64,000 nucleotides of DNA from Ustilaginoidea virens. Its lineage: Eukaryota > Ascomycota > Sordariomycetes > Hypocreales > Clavicipitaceae. The notes under the pieces were generated by a model that was not told the DNA's origin, made no database searches, and saw nothing but the letters and a program-made list of their open reading frames with translations. Numbering within the stretch: the first letter of the stretch is position 1; every line of letters starts with the position of its first letter. The stretch spans positions 1 to 64,000 of the forward strand of contig NC_057322.1 of NCBI RefSeq assembly GCF_000687475.1, read 5' to 3'. A program made the translations under genes and the position numbers. Positions 1 through 11,566 of the stretch are shown here, piece after piece.

Positions 1-38
1 CCCTAACCCTAACCCTAACCCTAACCCTAACCCTAACC
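1..38. repeat. Telomere, (CCCTAA)n
   Basis: Six consecutive CCCTAA units plus CC lie at the extreme left. This is the C-rich strand of the TTAGGG telomere repeat used by most filamentous fungi, so the window reads from the chromosome end inward. Only six units are present, which probably reflects where the assembly stops rather than the full tract. The following bases (CTATACCGCC) leave the repeat abruptly. Confidence 0.97.
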
Positions 39-330
39 CTATACCGCCTTACTATATATTTTAAAATAAGGCCCGATATATTATATTAAGCCTTACTAAA
101 AATAAGGCCTAATAAAAGCCTACCTTATAATATTTAGTAATTATTCCTTATAATAGATGAATATAGAATATTAGATATAATTAATTTATCCTTTAGTCTA
201 TAATATATAAGCCGTTTTAACTAAATTAAGATAAATTATATTCCTTATTAATATAATCTTTTTAAATTATCTCTTCTTATTAATCCTAGTTAATCTATAA
301 AGTAAACTTTAACTTTACTAATTAGTATTA
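39..330. other. AT-rich spacer between telomere and palindrome
   Basis: No reading frame, RNA gene or clear repeat is visible here. The sequence is AT-rich and dominated by TA dinucleotides, consistent with heavy RIP. Confidence 0.6.
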
Positions 331-899
331 GTTTTACTAAAGGGTACTTAGTTATATATAGGGTAGTGCGTATAGTAATATATACCGGGTGATTATTAAG
401 TAAAGGATTTAATTATTTTACTAATAATTATCTAAGAAAGAGGAAAAGAAGTAAAAGAGGGTAATTATATAATATAGTTTTTTTATATATATACTATTAT
501 TATATATATTAGTATAGTTAGGCTAAGCTGCCTATATATTCTATTGGGCTTAAGGGCATAAGGGCAAAAGTAGCTATATTATATATAATAGGTATATGCG
601 GTATATCTATCGTAATATGCCTAATTAGGCACTTTACGATAGCTATTTTAATACCTTTACCCCTTTTGCCCCTATACCTAATAGGGCATATAGGCAGCCC
701 GGCCTAATTATACTAATATATATAATAATAGTATATATATAAAAAGGCTATATTATATAATTCCTCTTTTGCTTCCTATCTTCCCTTTTAGTTAGTTAAA
801 TTATAATTAAAAAAGTAATTATATCTTTAATTAGTAACCTTACGGTATATAATACTACGCGCGTAACCTTATATATAACTAAATACCCCTTAGTAAAAC
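331..899. repeat. 569-bp fold-back palindrome next to the telomere
   Basis: The left arm (about 331-618) and the right arm (about 631-899) are imperfect inverted copies. For example, the bases around 331-350 pair with those around 880-899, and the block at 455-470 pairs with 746-765. The centre is a 12-bp palindrome, GCCTAATTAGGC, at 619-630, flanked by CTATCG and CGATAG. The right-arm sequence is also present as a single, non-inverted copy near 26249-26590 and again in units B and C, including the same short central palindrome. The large palindrome is therefore an inverted duplication of that segment. Both arms are strongly RIP-mutated. Confidence 0.85.
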
Positions 900-1400
900 C
901 TATAGAAAGAATTATATTAGGGTGCTACTAAATTCTTTAGTATTAAAGGCATAGGGAAAGCAGAGTAGCCAGGCGGGTAAATATTAGTCCGGTTTAGCTA
1001 CTGCTTATTTGCTGCCTTTTTTTACTACTCTTTTTACTGCTTTTTTTACTACCTTATTTTACCTTTACCGCCTTTTTACTGTTTTTTTTACTGCCTTTTT
1101 TACTGCCTTATTTTACCGCCTTTTACTGCTTTTTTACTGCCTTATTTTACCATCTTTTACTGCTGTATTTTACCGCCTTTTTACTATCTTACTTCACCGC
1201 TTTTTACTGCCTTTTTTTACCGCCTTTTTTATGCTATTTTTATAATCTTATTTTACTATATTTTTACTGCCTTATTTTACTGCCTTTTTACTGCCTTATT
1301 TTACCATCTTTTACTGCCGTATTTTACCGCCTTTGCCCTGCCTTTTTTACTATTTTATTTTACTGTCGTTTTTACTACCCTTTTTACCGCCTTTATACTA
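900..1400. repeat. Degenerate T/C-rich minisatellite
   Basis: From about 1009 the sequence repeats a motif close to TTTTTACTGCC with spacing near 11-20 bases. It produces a spurious plus-strand frame rich in Phe, Leu and Thr at 1009-1245. No gene is supported. Confidence 0.75.
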
Positions 1401-2052
1401 CCTTCTTTCTATATGGTATTCAGCACTATTTTTTAGTAGAACAAAATATCGCAGTACTTTAATGGCAGAATCAGTCTCTTTACCGCTTTTTATATAGCAG
1501 AATCTCACCGCCTTTTTTTGTAGATATATATTCTTTAATACTAAGGCTAGTAGAAGTACAATATTATAGTACTTTACCCGCTTTTTTCGTCTAATCCCCG
1601 GATGATTTGAAAAAATATCTCTATAGGACGGCTTTATTGTATTTTAAAGAGGGAAAGCGGGAAAGAGCTACGCCCTTCCTGCCTTGCCTTCCGATTTCTT
1701 CGCAAATCTTAGGCAAAGCTCTGCTTTCCCTGATAATATAGTCTTTTATGCATATACTGTAATTATAGGTAGTAATACGGCTCTATAGGCCGCCTATACG
1801 CCTAATTAAGGCGTAAGGAAAAGCAGGTCTACTATATATACGGCGGCAAATATATCATATGCATAGCGCATGCAACGGCATATTAGTCGCAATACCTAAC
1901 TAAAAGGGCAATTGCGATTCCAATATTATATAAATATTAAAAAAGGCATATTTATTAGCCATCTAGTTATCACTAGTTTACCTATTAATCCCTATACCAT
2001 CTCTAATTCTTAAGGTTCTATACTTTAATTCCTAAAACTTTATTGTTTTCTA
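1401..2052. other. Non-coding; diverged copy of the 20.2-kb sequence
   Basis: No coding frame is supported. The stretch 1760-1925 resembles, in the same order and orientation, the sequence near 20250-20400 (GCGGCTCTA, then GGGAAAAGC-like, then CTACTATATATA-like, then GGGCAATTGCGAT-like blocks). It is a heavily mutated relative of the region upstream of the giant gene. The block around 1660-1740 contains a weak inverted repeat (GGGAAAGC/GCTTTCCC). Confidence 0.45.
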
Positions 2053-3021
2053 AAGAAAATATACAAGCTTATTATTCTGGATAACTTGGGGCGTTCCCGG
2101 AGTAGTGGCGGCAGAGCGGCCTCCCTGCGGTTTTAAACGTCGAGATAGGGTTATAGTATTCTTCTTCTTCGAGAGAGGAGTCATAGTAGGACCGGTGCTA
2201 GAGCCCCTCTTCTGCCTAAAAGAAGTCTGGATACCGTGAGTCTATATACCAGCATCCGCAGCAGCCTTTTCCGGCTTTTTACTGTCCCTTGCGGCACATA
2301 TATTAGACAAAATTTTCGCGACCTCTGCCCTCTTTTGACTTATAGGGGAAGGCGAGGGGTCGGCGGCGTTCCGAAGGTCAATAGTCTCTACCGCAGTAGA
2401 GAGAGACAGGCTAGCAGGGAAAGCGCTATCTAACCGGGCCTAAATGCCCTCAAGAGCCACAATACCGCGCTTAAAGAGATCTAAAAACTCGCAGTTAAGA
2501 GGGATAGGTGCCAATGGAATAGAGGCGAAAGACCCCGATAAGGTAGCGGTAGTAGTAGGACGCGTGGGAGAATCCGTTAGCTTTATGGCGCGGCAAGCCG
2601 CCTCCTAGGCGTCTGACCACTCCTCTGGACCGACCTACCAAAGTCAGCAAGGCCAATACAACGGAACCAAACCACTTACTTCTTCCCCAGATATAAAAGC
2701 CGTCTGTAAAGCCATATACCGCTCGATAGCCTTACGGTTCCGGGGGGTTCGCTCCAGCTAATAAAATATTAATAGGAAAACGTATTATAATAGATAGGAT
2801 ACCTACCGGCACGCAAAGACGACGTAGCGAGGCACAATCAAAATACGCTCCGCTAGGACCTATCGAGGTCAGCACGCCACTGCAATACTGATCAAAGGCA
2901 CCTTACCTTGTTGATCACAATACTGCACCGTAGGGTCACCGCACTGCACACAACCGCAATACGGCTAAGAGCGCGCAGCCCCCGGACCTAACTCAAGCGT
3001 AGTCGGCAGCACACGAGGCAT
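2053..3021 (-). pseudogene. Unknown ~320-codon gene, RIP-inactivated
   Basis: A single minus-strand frame runs from an ATG at 3019-3021 to about 2053. It reads as ordinary protein between about eleven in-frame stops, all TAG, TGA or TAA at places where CAG, CAA, CGA or TGG would fit. The N-terminus has a short Cys cluster (CGCVQCG, then C further on). The middle carries a readable segment (LERTPRNRKAIERYM). The C-terminal third is rich in Ser, Pro and Lys with a basic tail. I do not recognise the family. It is the most telomere-proximal gene and is not part of the 26-kb unit. The frame is unbroken by indels, so RIP alone explains the damage. Confidence 0.6.
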
Positions 3022-3181
3022 CGCGATAAGAAAAAGGTAAGTCAAAAGATAGGACACAAGCGGTAGCATACCGGGTCAAAGAACTATTGTACGATTTCAC
3101 GAGAGAAAAAAGAAGGTCAACTTAAGGGAAGAAGAGAAGAAGGAAAGGAAAATAAAGGCAGGTGGGAAAGAGAAGAAGTTT

Positions 3182-3454
3182 TTATACCCCATAAGAGGCA
3201 CCCCGATTCACACACGCATACGGCATTACGCAGTCGGCTTTAACCCACCCTTTTCGGAAACAATAACACGCACGCGCCCGACCACGGCACCGCGACTGCC
3301 CCAAAGCCCCACCAAAATAATAACCGCACTTCCGAGCCCCAATAATTAAATGAATCGGGGCAATAAGCCTTATCCTTACGGCATCCGCGTCACCACCTAC
3401 ATACTCCCAGCCCAACAGCCTAACGATATCAGCAGTAGGGCAATAAATTTCCAC
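3182..3454 (-). CDS. Small Cys-rich ORF, possibly an exon or remnant
   Basis: This is a 90-codon open frame without internal stops, ending in TAA at 3182-3184. It has no ATG at its start: the first codon counted is GTG, and the frame stays open upstream to about 3520. The peptide has eight cysteines, including a cluster near residues 43-65. It lies just upstream of the 2053-3021 pseudogene on the same strand and could be an earlier exon of it or a separate remnant. No family is recognised. Its lack of stops is notable in so mutated a region, but its length is still compatible with chance. Confidence 0.3.
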   Translation of the reverse strand: MEIYCPTADIVRLLGWEYVGGDADAVRIRLIAPIHLIIGARKCGYYFGGALGQSRCRGRARACYCFRKGWVKADCVMPYACVNRGASYGV

Positions 3455-3877
3455 GCAATGACACCAAGCCCTTACGGACCAGTAGGGGCATATTATATGA
3501 CCTTACCTATATAGGCACTCCACCATCATATATCCTAGCTTAGCTCAATCAAGCCTCCTTCATATCACATCGTACCCCTCACAGGGCACCAACAGCCACA
3601 CGACCGTACATAGGTTTTTCCCCCGGTCCTCGGGTTTCCCATGTATATTAGTATAGAGGTACTGGACACCAGTGTAGTTAGGGCTGCCTAAGTATGCCAG
3701 CTACAGTAGTATATATATATAAGCTTACTTTCATTTAGTTAACTTGACTATATATTCAGAGGGAATCTTTATGCAGTATACATATGAATTCATCTCCGTC
3801 TATCTAGACTTGCCTATACACAATAACTGTCTAGTATAAAGCAAAACGTAGCAAAAGAAAAAATAATGAGCTACTAA
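3455..3877. other. Intergenic, nothing recognised
   Basis: This short gap lies between the Cys-rich ORF and the 3' end of the SNF2 pseudogene. No palindrome core, tandem repeat or RNA gene was seen. Confidence 0.5.
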
Positions 3878-4827
3878 TTACTCGTCTGGGTCCCTATCCT
3901 CTCCTTCCCCGCCATCAATCGGTATATCTCGATACTCACTCTCCACCTTATCCACCCGCCCCGCCGACAGTTCCTTGCTATGCTTACGTAACCTATATAG
4001 GATTTGCGTTTGTTCTTCGCTCTTGCTGCGAGATTTAGCCGCGCGCTGGGCTTTTTTTGCCTCCTCCCACACAATGGGCGACATCTCCTCTGCAGACATT
4101 ATATACCACCTTCGGACGGTAGGTATGTCGTACGTATTTGACCGACAGACGGCATACATGGATGTTAAAATATTATATATATTGTTATTGAAAAATGTCG
4201 TTTTTTCAGTATCCTCGGGAGGGATGGTGTAGATAAGCTTCGCAAGGCACGAAAGTATATAACCTAACTTGCGTATAGACTCGGCATTCGGCTTGAACTC
4301 CTTCTGCGAGGTGTCCTTAATAATCTGCCATACCATTCTGTTGAAGGAATGACCGAAATACTGCCTCTGCAGTTCATATACTAAGGTTTCCTTGATAATA
4401 CCGTCTGCCTAAGACGGTACTTTTATATCGGCCTAGAGCTGTATGGTCTATCGTTTAAGCATGCCGTACTCTATATAGTCTTAGTACGAGTCCACGACCT
4501 TAATGACATGCCAAACAATATGCCGAAGCTATCCCATTCGATATAGCCTGGCTTACGCCTGCCGGATGATCTGTGCGTTCGAGTGGAAATTAATGAAGAT
4601 GCCCTTGCAGTATTGTCGCTATAGGTTGACGCCGGTGCCCATGATCGATATATTGGCAACGAAAACGTATGGGCCTGTCTTCGGGTTAAGGAAGGCGTCT
4701 AATGCTGCTTGCTTTTCAGAGCCCTTATTAGTGCTGCGCGCTGTGAAGGCCTGAACCCCGCAAAGTAGGACAGTGCCGTAGAGGTACCTAGGTAGTTATA
4801 TAGTTGGTCAGTTATAGTCACCGGTTT

Positions 4828-4872
4828 AGACCTATAGGTCCGAAGTGAGGACCTTTTCGGACCTGCAGGTCT
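4828..4872. repeat. Pair of 14-bp palindromes inside the SNF2 frame
   Basis: AGACCTATAGGTCC (4828-4841) and GGACCTGCAGGTCT (4859-4872) lie 31 bp apart. They sit between the motif IV-like segment and the KQAALDAF segment of the helicase C-lobe, where SNF2 proteins have a short connection, so they look like an insertion that keeps the frame. Confidence 0.75.
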
Positions 4873-6732
4873 CAAGGGGCTGTGGCTGGCTTGGAGCTTA
4901 CATTTGCAGAACCGGTAAATCACAGAATATTAGCAGCCTCTCCTTGCCCTGGATGATATAGAGGTAGATGAGCTGGATCACGCGGTTGATAACCGGGCTG
5001 CCGTGCGCCAGGTACTGCAGCTAGTCTGACGATGTGGATGGTCCGTACTATCCTGGCTCTAGGTTCGTTATTGAGAAGAAGGTGCTAAGACCGTGGTAGA
5101 GGTCAGACCTCGCAAGGTCCCAACAGCTATTAGTGCTAAAGGTGATAACCCTACCTTTGTTGGTCTCTTTCTGAATCCGCTCGATCTCGGCGTCGGTAAG
5201 TTTGATGCCTTTATAGGAAATCTCGTGTAATACCCGGGCGACGGCCTTTTTGCGCTTCACCATCTTCTTATGTAGATTGTGTTCTAAAACTCTTTTGAAT
5301 CTGGCGTCGAAAGCAACCATATTACCGGCGCGCTGCGAGCTAAAGTTCCTATTAGGCGGTTTCTCGATATTACCGGTTGCCTGCAGCCTATTACCAGCTA
5401 CGGCCGTCGTAATGATATTGTCTATACCCTGGGATGGGGGGGTAAAGGACGATAAGGCCGACTCCTCGCTATGCGTCTTGACCAACTTTTTATGCAAAAT
5501 GCCGTGGTTCACTTCTTCGTAGTGTACCGTTTGTAGCGGGAGGTCGATTCTAGGAAATGTAACGCTGTGTCTATTGGGGCTGTTGATGATAGCCCTTGCC
5601 GAGCGAAATATGCAAAAATTGTTTTTTAGTGCAGATGTTATACTGTTACTAAATGTGAACTCCCACCTAATTATCCTTCCTATAGCTAGTATGAGGTGCA
5701 GGCAGACCTGCTATAGACGTATGCTATTGTCGTAGTACTGCCGCAGTACCATCTTAATGTTATCGTTAAGCGCGAAATCGTTATGCAGAATGCCGACGAT
5801 GCGGCCTTTCTCTTTGGCTGCGATCCTATCCCTGGTGTCGATATTACCGGGCAATCGCCTGGAGTAGGGATCGTACTCGCTGCTCTAAAGCGCGGTAAGG
5901 CTCTGGCGGTCGATAGCGGCGAGGAGAGAGTCGGCGAGCTGCACTCTATCGATAGGTATATACTCGAAGAGAAAGCATGCGAATCCGATGATATCCCTAT
6001 TGCCGGATATGATTAACGTGCCGGTAATCTAGATGCTATACTCGCGCTTGATAAGACTGAGATAGCGATTGTAACTCTTCTGAAAGTTATAGGCAATATA
6101 CGCCTCATCAAGTATAAGAAGCTTGAATGAGTATGAAGCGGAACTCTCGTCCCGCCACTTATAATTAATTAGGTTGCCGTCTGGATCCTCTCCACTTTCC
6201 TTGCTGATAGCACGAATCTTACGGTGGCCGAGTTCCATCTTCACGTAATAGGTAGTATGCTTCTAGCTTGCATCCTTCTTCTTCTTCTTCTCTATCTCCT
6301 CGCTAATGTCCTGCATCCTCTGCTGTAGCTCGTTCTCTGTTAAGGTGCGGCGAATGCCATAGCGCCATTTCTTTGGTGTTAATGCAAACGCGTTATCGCT
6401 ATGACGCTTGCGTTTACGGGGGGTATGGGGGGCATAGGGGGTGCTTACATGCGCCCGGTCTTCCGTATTATCTTCCTCTTTATCCTCCTTTTGCTCCTCC
6501 TCCTCCTCATCTTTATCCTCCTTATTCTCCTTACGATCTAGAAGCTTACTATCTGAATTATCATCGTCGTCTGCCTCCGGTATCTTTCGGTTGTCTTTAA
6601 TATCTATATCTTTCTTGATAAATACAAACCTCGTTTGGGTTATTCTAACCATCCGGACCCGCTATATATCGTACGAAGTAAAAATCACTATCCTGCTTGT
6701 CTGGCTTATATGTTAGCAATATTGATACATTT

Positions 6733-7060
6733 CCATGGGACTGGTTAGGACCTATAGGTCCCGAGCTCCCTAGCCAGGTTGGGACCTGCAAGTCCTACGT
6801 CCTCTAGAGTAGCGCCATGGCCCGGCAGCGCCAATAGCTGCTTCCTTTTTCCATAGGACTGGTTAGGACCTGCAGGTCCCGAGCTCCCTAGCCAGGTTAG
6901 GACCTGCAAGTCCCACGTCCTCTAGAGTGGCGCCATGGCCCGGTAGCGCCGATAGCTGCTTCCTCTTTCCATAGGACTAGTTAGGAACTGCAGGTCCCGA
7001 GCTCCCTGGCCAGGTTCGGACTTGCAGGTCCCACGCCCTCCAGAGTAGCGCCATGGCGTG
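6733..7060. repeat. Three 118-bp tandem repeats, each with two palindromes
   Basis: Units start at 6733, 6851 and 6969 (CCATGGGACTGG, CCATAGGACTGG, CCATAGGACTAG). Each carries two copies of the GGACCTGCAGGTCC family 34 bp apart (6748/6782, 6866/6900, 6984/7018). Three times 118 equals 354, a multiple of three, so the array leaves the surrounding SNF2 frame in register. It lies in the linker between motifs I and II and could equally be an expanded intron. Confidence 0.85.
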
Positions 7061-9092
7061 CTAGAGCCGACAGCAGCATCTGCTTACCTGGGGGAGATAA
7101 GTGGCATCCATAAGCTGCTTTATCACTTTATGAAACCGCCCTGCCTCTAATAGCTCTACGCCAGTATTGCTAATGCTTTTCTTGTCAGAACCGTAGAAGA
7201 CGATAAGGCGGAAGCCTAGGTTGTGGGCGCTTGCTTCCTTGATAGTCTGCTTTAGGATATTAACTAGGAGGATAAATAGCATAGGTGCGTACGGTTGCGG
7301 CTTATCGCCGGACTTGATAGACTTATTATATAACTCGGTCCGGCGAGCTATTACCTCAATGGTGGCCAGCGCGATCTTCGTCTTCCCTAGCCCTATATCG
7401 AGATTGAGGCTAATAGAAACCCCCCTCTTCAACTTTTCAATAATGCGGCCAAGGTCTGCCACCTAGTGTGGCAATAACGGCTCCACGCCGACTATATCGT
7501 ATAGTCTATAATCAGCGGTAAGGGCTATCTGTCGACGCAATCTTTCAAAATCTACTGTTTCTGGTGGCTAGAACGATTGGATGTGCGCGTCCAGGAGGAA
7601 TGACGTGCGGTATATCTCGTCGACCGAAAAATTTTAGATAAACGCCTATCCTTGCAAATTGCGCTGCGCCTAGAGCTCGTCCGCTGATGCGCCTTGCAAT
7701 TGAAGGGCCTGCAGTCTGCTATTTATCTTGTCTAGGGCCTTGCCGGCCTCGGTAGCGTGGGCCTGCGATTTACGCATCACTGCAATATAATATAGACGTG
7801 TGGAAACCTCCCGCATATAAGACTCGAGGTGCTCACTATGAAGGACCGCGGTAAAGCTCTGCCTCTCTCGCTGCATTGTAGATATGCGCTACGTAATGAC
7901 AATATTAAGGTCCACGGCCTTGTGCTGCAGCATGCGGAGTGTAGACACCTACTCGGCCTCTATTAGACTATTGTAGGCCTTAGGGAGGCCTTTTCCGTTC
8001 GCCCTCATGAGACGATCAGTTAGGGTAGAGGAACTGGAGAAAAGTGCACCGAGGGGGTCGAAATCGCCAGTAGTGCCTTTTGGCCTCTCGTCGGGCCCGT
8101 CGCCACTATCGGTATTATTTCCGTCATCATTACTAACATCATTATCATCATCATCATCCTCGTTATTGTTTTCGTTGTTGTTATTGTCGTCGTTATCGTT
8201 ATTATTATCGCCTGTCGGACGCTTGGCTGTCTTATCCTACTTCTCGCCTAGCGCTAAAACTATAGACCGATGAACAAGGCTTAAAGAAGCATTTCTATTG
8301 AGAAAAGGCTCTTGCTCCTCCCTATCCTTACTGCTCGTTATAGGCTTATTATCGGGGTTGTAATAGCTAGGGAATTTCGTGGGTGGTACTAGTGCAGCGG
8401 CCTTGTGGTGCTTAATCCAATACACCTTTCGGCCACTTGTCGACTTTCGCCGCATATCAACGTATCTAATAATCGTAAGAGCTCATGCGATATCTTCTGC
8501 TGAGTATATGCCCACAAATGGGGGTTCCTTCCGAATAGAGATATTAAGTTCTCCCACTCTGACGGTAGGTACGGGTATTGGATAGCGGTGTTAGTAGGGA
8601 GTATCGCCCTCCCTACCCAAAACGCGACTAGCCTTCATCCACTCCTTGATATTAGCGGGGGCAAACTTGAGAAGCTGCATCGCGTACCCTATTGCCGTTA
8701 GGTTGAAGTCGAATACTAGCGATGGTAGGTCGCGCCTAGTCGCCAGCTCGTCGGTAATCGGTAGGAAAAGTAGCGCTCTCAGGTCCTTCACAATGGCCTC
8801 CATCAGCCGGCGCACCCCCGCGTTTTCCAGGCGGCGAACCATAGCACTAGGTGCCTCAAAAAGTTTGTTGTTGGCAGCCTTGCCCTTTATATCCTTGATT
8901 TAATGTATCGATGTAAATAGCTTCCTTACCATCTTATCGAAAGGTCCCTCTTGGCCACCAGAAGCATACTATGCCTCTTGCGCCTCCGACGTCAGTTTGA
9001 TGAGCTCCGCGTGGTCTAGGCCGGACCCAGCCAGCTGCATTAATAGTTGCATAATGCGCGGAACTAGGGATATAGGCGTTAGTTAGTGGTTT

Positions 9093-9148
9093 GGGGAGGG
9101 GGGGGGGGGGGGGGCAACCCTAGGAAGGCGGGTGGGACCTGCAGGTCC
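9093..9148. repeat. Poly-G tract and palindrome in the SNF2 gene
   Basis: A run of 17 G (9098-9114) is followed by GGACCTGCAGGTCC at 9135-9148. On the coding strand this gives a proline run, and the frame is the same on both sides. Confidence 0.7.
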
Positions 9149-10111
9149 CAGCCGGGGTTATTACGTACTAATCTCATCCGCAAATGACTTAAGGTTAAGC
9201 GTCGTCTTGAAATGGTTATACCATACAATATTATAATTTCTCATTTGTGAACTAGGCTTATTCTCTAGAAAATACGGGCCCTCTATGTACCTAAACGCCT
9301 GCTACGTACTCTCCCTCCGATACCACTCTTCTTGGTCTGCCGGCGGCAGGAAGGGCGCCGCATTATACTCTATAAACTGCTTAAAATGAGCCGCCGGGAG
9401 TCGCTTGAGCTTCTCGGCCTTGCCCTCCTTCTCTTTAGGTTTATTCACGGTGATCATAGAAACAGGAGCCTATGCATTGCTGACAAGAGTGGTCGTAGGC
9501 TAGCATATATCGCGCTGATTTACCTCGTTGTCTACTGCCGTGGGGGAATGTTCTACTCTATCGTTTTGTTGCTTTTTTCCTTTCTTGCCTCTGCGTGCTG
9601 GCACTTGCTGTATAGGGGTCCTTTCCGATAGGTCTTCTTCCTGGTCTTTTTCCTGCGCTTCGTCTTCCTGCTCCGGTATTGCGGCTAATAGCTCGGGAAC
9701 TCCGCGCCTCATTCGAGGTCGAGGGGTTGGCGTATCGGGTTGCAAGCTATTATTAAATATATTACCTTCGTATTATAGCGTGTCAATAGCATGCGATAGC
9801 CTGTTATTGGGAGTTTCCTGACTATTTGGCACCTCTATCTCCTTCGTCGCTTAAGCTAGGAGCTGTATGCGCTAGGATAGCGCACCATTATAGTTATCTG
9901 CCTCCGAGACTAGCGTAATATATATATCGACCTGCCCGCTTGGTGGCATTTGCGTGACGTGCTGCCTCGGAGGCTGCTGCTGGTCCTACTAGCTCGGCGA
10001 CTCCTAAGCGCGTCTTATAAGTCGAATTATAGTCCTCTTAGTGCTTTGGCGGGTTTTGTATACTATCTTATCGTAGTCTGTCTAGCTCGCTGGTTAGTAG
10101 GTTGGTCGCAT

Positions 10112-11566
10112 AGAGGGCGGTTTGGACCTATAGGTCCGAACTCAAGCCCTCCTCTTCTGCACGGAATTTTACCTCTTTTTCGTTCTTTTGTTTTATACAG
10201 CAAATCAATAGTATATAAAAAAACTAGCAAGTTAAAAAATGCGGGAGATAACTAAGTCGATCAGTCGGCCGTCGTAATATAGATAAATGCTTCCAAGATA
10301 GTGCGAGAAGACCGGGCGTAATCTAGGAAGGGCGGCTCGGACCTATAGGTCCTAAAAAAGGTCGATTTGTAGGATATAAGGAAGAGAAAGGAAAAGGAAG
10401 AGGTCGGCGCGGGAGAAGAAGTTTTATAGACCTATAGGCGGTGAGGCAATAGAGCGGCAGAATGGACTCACGTGATAATTGATTTTCGGACTTACAGGTC
10501 CTAATGGCGTAATATGTGTATCCCTATTCTCCTTCTAGGAGCTGTTGGGTATGTGGTTATAATAGATGTTGCCTATTTGAGCAGTATTGGTAGTGGTATG
10601 GGCGGCGAGTGACGGTATTGGTGAGTGGAACCTGCGCTTACCTATCTATACTACAATACCTTTTTTCCACCCTGCTGGCTGGCCAGGACCTACTGTACCA
10701 GACGTATAGCCTCCGGCTCTCCGCGTTGTAGGCCTGGCCTAGCGTAGTCTCTACCGTGCGTCGCTGCATCCGTATCATCTAGCGCCTTACTGCCAGGTCC
10801 CCCAGGGGCAAAGGTAAGAGAGGGTTTAGCGGTTCGCCTCGATATGCCGGGTGTTGACTCGCAATAGGGTAGGTAGGTGGCAAATGCTCCGCACAAGCCC
10901 ACTCTCCTATGGGAAGACGTGCTAAGGTACAGCCTGGCTCGACCCACTTTTCGCGTCGTGATGCGTTCGTGCCGTCTTAGCCTAGTGGGGGGGGGGGTTT
11001 CACACGTCACATATGTGATAACACACGTGACCGTTACCTGACAGTCACCTTCCACCTTCCATTAGGAAGGTAGGCAGGCATATATAGGGTTTCTATAGGC
11101 CGGTTGGGACCTGCAGGTCCTAGCGGCCCTTATTGCGAGCCGGGCTGCCCCCCCTATACGATAAGCGCAAGGTTATGGCCGTAGCCGTATACGTATTGCG
11201 TATAAACACAAGTGGCCTTTATCTTACTACCTAACCTACCTTATATAACTAGAGTCTAGCGCTATACTCTACTACCCGATACTTTATCCTCTTTAGCTCA
11301 CCCCCTTCCCTCCTTTCCATTATCGGGCTTAGCACTCCCATCATATAGGGTTGGGACCTGTAGGTCCGAAGGGCCCTCGGCAGGCCGTCTGCCTCCGCTA
11401 ATAGGAGGGTCGCTACTACCTGTGATGGGGTCGACGGGCGTTCCTAGCGGGGGGAAATAGTAGATTAGCTATCGTGGTCCTTGCCCCTACGTGAGTAGGG
11501 TATCCCTATGTGAGAAAGCGGGGGAGGGGCCGGAAGCCGCGACGCTATTAGTAGAGAGGGCAGCGG
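10112..11566. other. Intergenic region upstream of SNF2, with palindromes
   Basis: This is the likely promoter side of the SNF2 gene. Palindrome family members lie at 10124, 10339, 10488, 11107 and 11354. A 12-G tract (about 10987-10998) sits next to a CACGTCACATATGTG hairpin. A 121-codon minus frame at 10690-11055 is open in copy A and partly open in B, but it looks like no protein I know and is not called a gene. Confidence 0.6.

Larger units (their letters stand above)
3878..10111 (-). pseudogene. SNF2-type helicase-like ATPase, 2,078 codons, RIP-inactivated
   Basis: One minus-strand frame runs from ATG at 10109-10111 to TAA at 3878 with no net frameshift; damage is by nonsense codons. 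Readable SNF2 motifs appear in order: Walker A DIGLGKTK (about 7376-7399, codon ~905), motif II DEAY (6098-6109; DEAH is usual), motif III ITGTLI (about 6012-6028), a segment like the start of the second RecA lobe (INRVIQLIYLY) near 4970, motif V MGTGVNL, then motif VI ARLYRMG followed by TAG where the family has Gln. The C-terminal tail is charged. A linker of about 430 codons between motifs I and II holds an acidic Lys/Asp/Glu stretch (6263-6652) and three 118-bp repeats. It would be a DNA-translocating nuclear ATPase. Subtelomeric helicases in fungi are usually RecQ-like; the motifs here are SNF2-like. Only its first ~170 codons are repeated in unit B. Confidence 0.88.

Noticed and set aside
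1009..1245. 78-codon plus-strand ORF
   Set aside because: It is a translation of a T/C-rich minisatellite, with only Phe, Leu, Thr and Tyr patterns.
9947..9949. ATG first taken as the SNF2 start
   Set aside because: Copy B has ACG here, so this ATG may itself be a RIP product in A; the frame stays readable to an ATG at 10109-10111 that is kept in B.
10690..11055. 121-codon minus ORF, partly open in copy B
   Set aside because: Basic, low-complexity composition, no recognised motif, and position in the SNF2 upstream region; it could be tested by transcript data.
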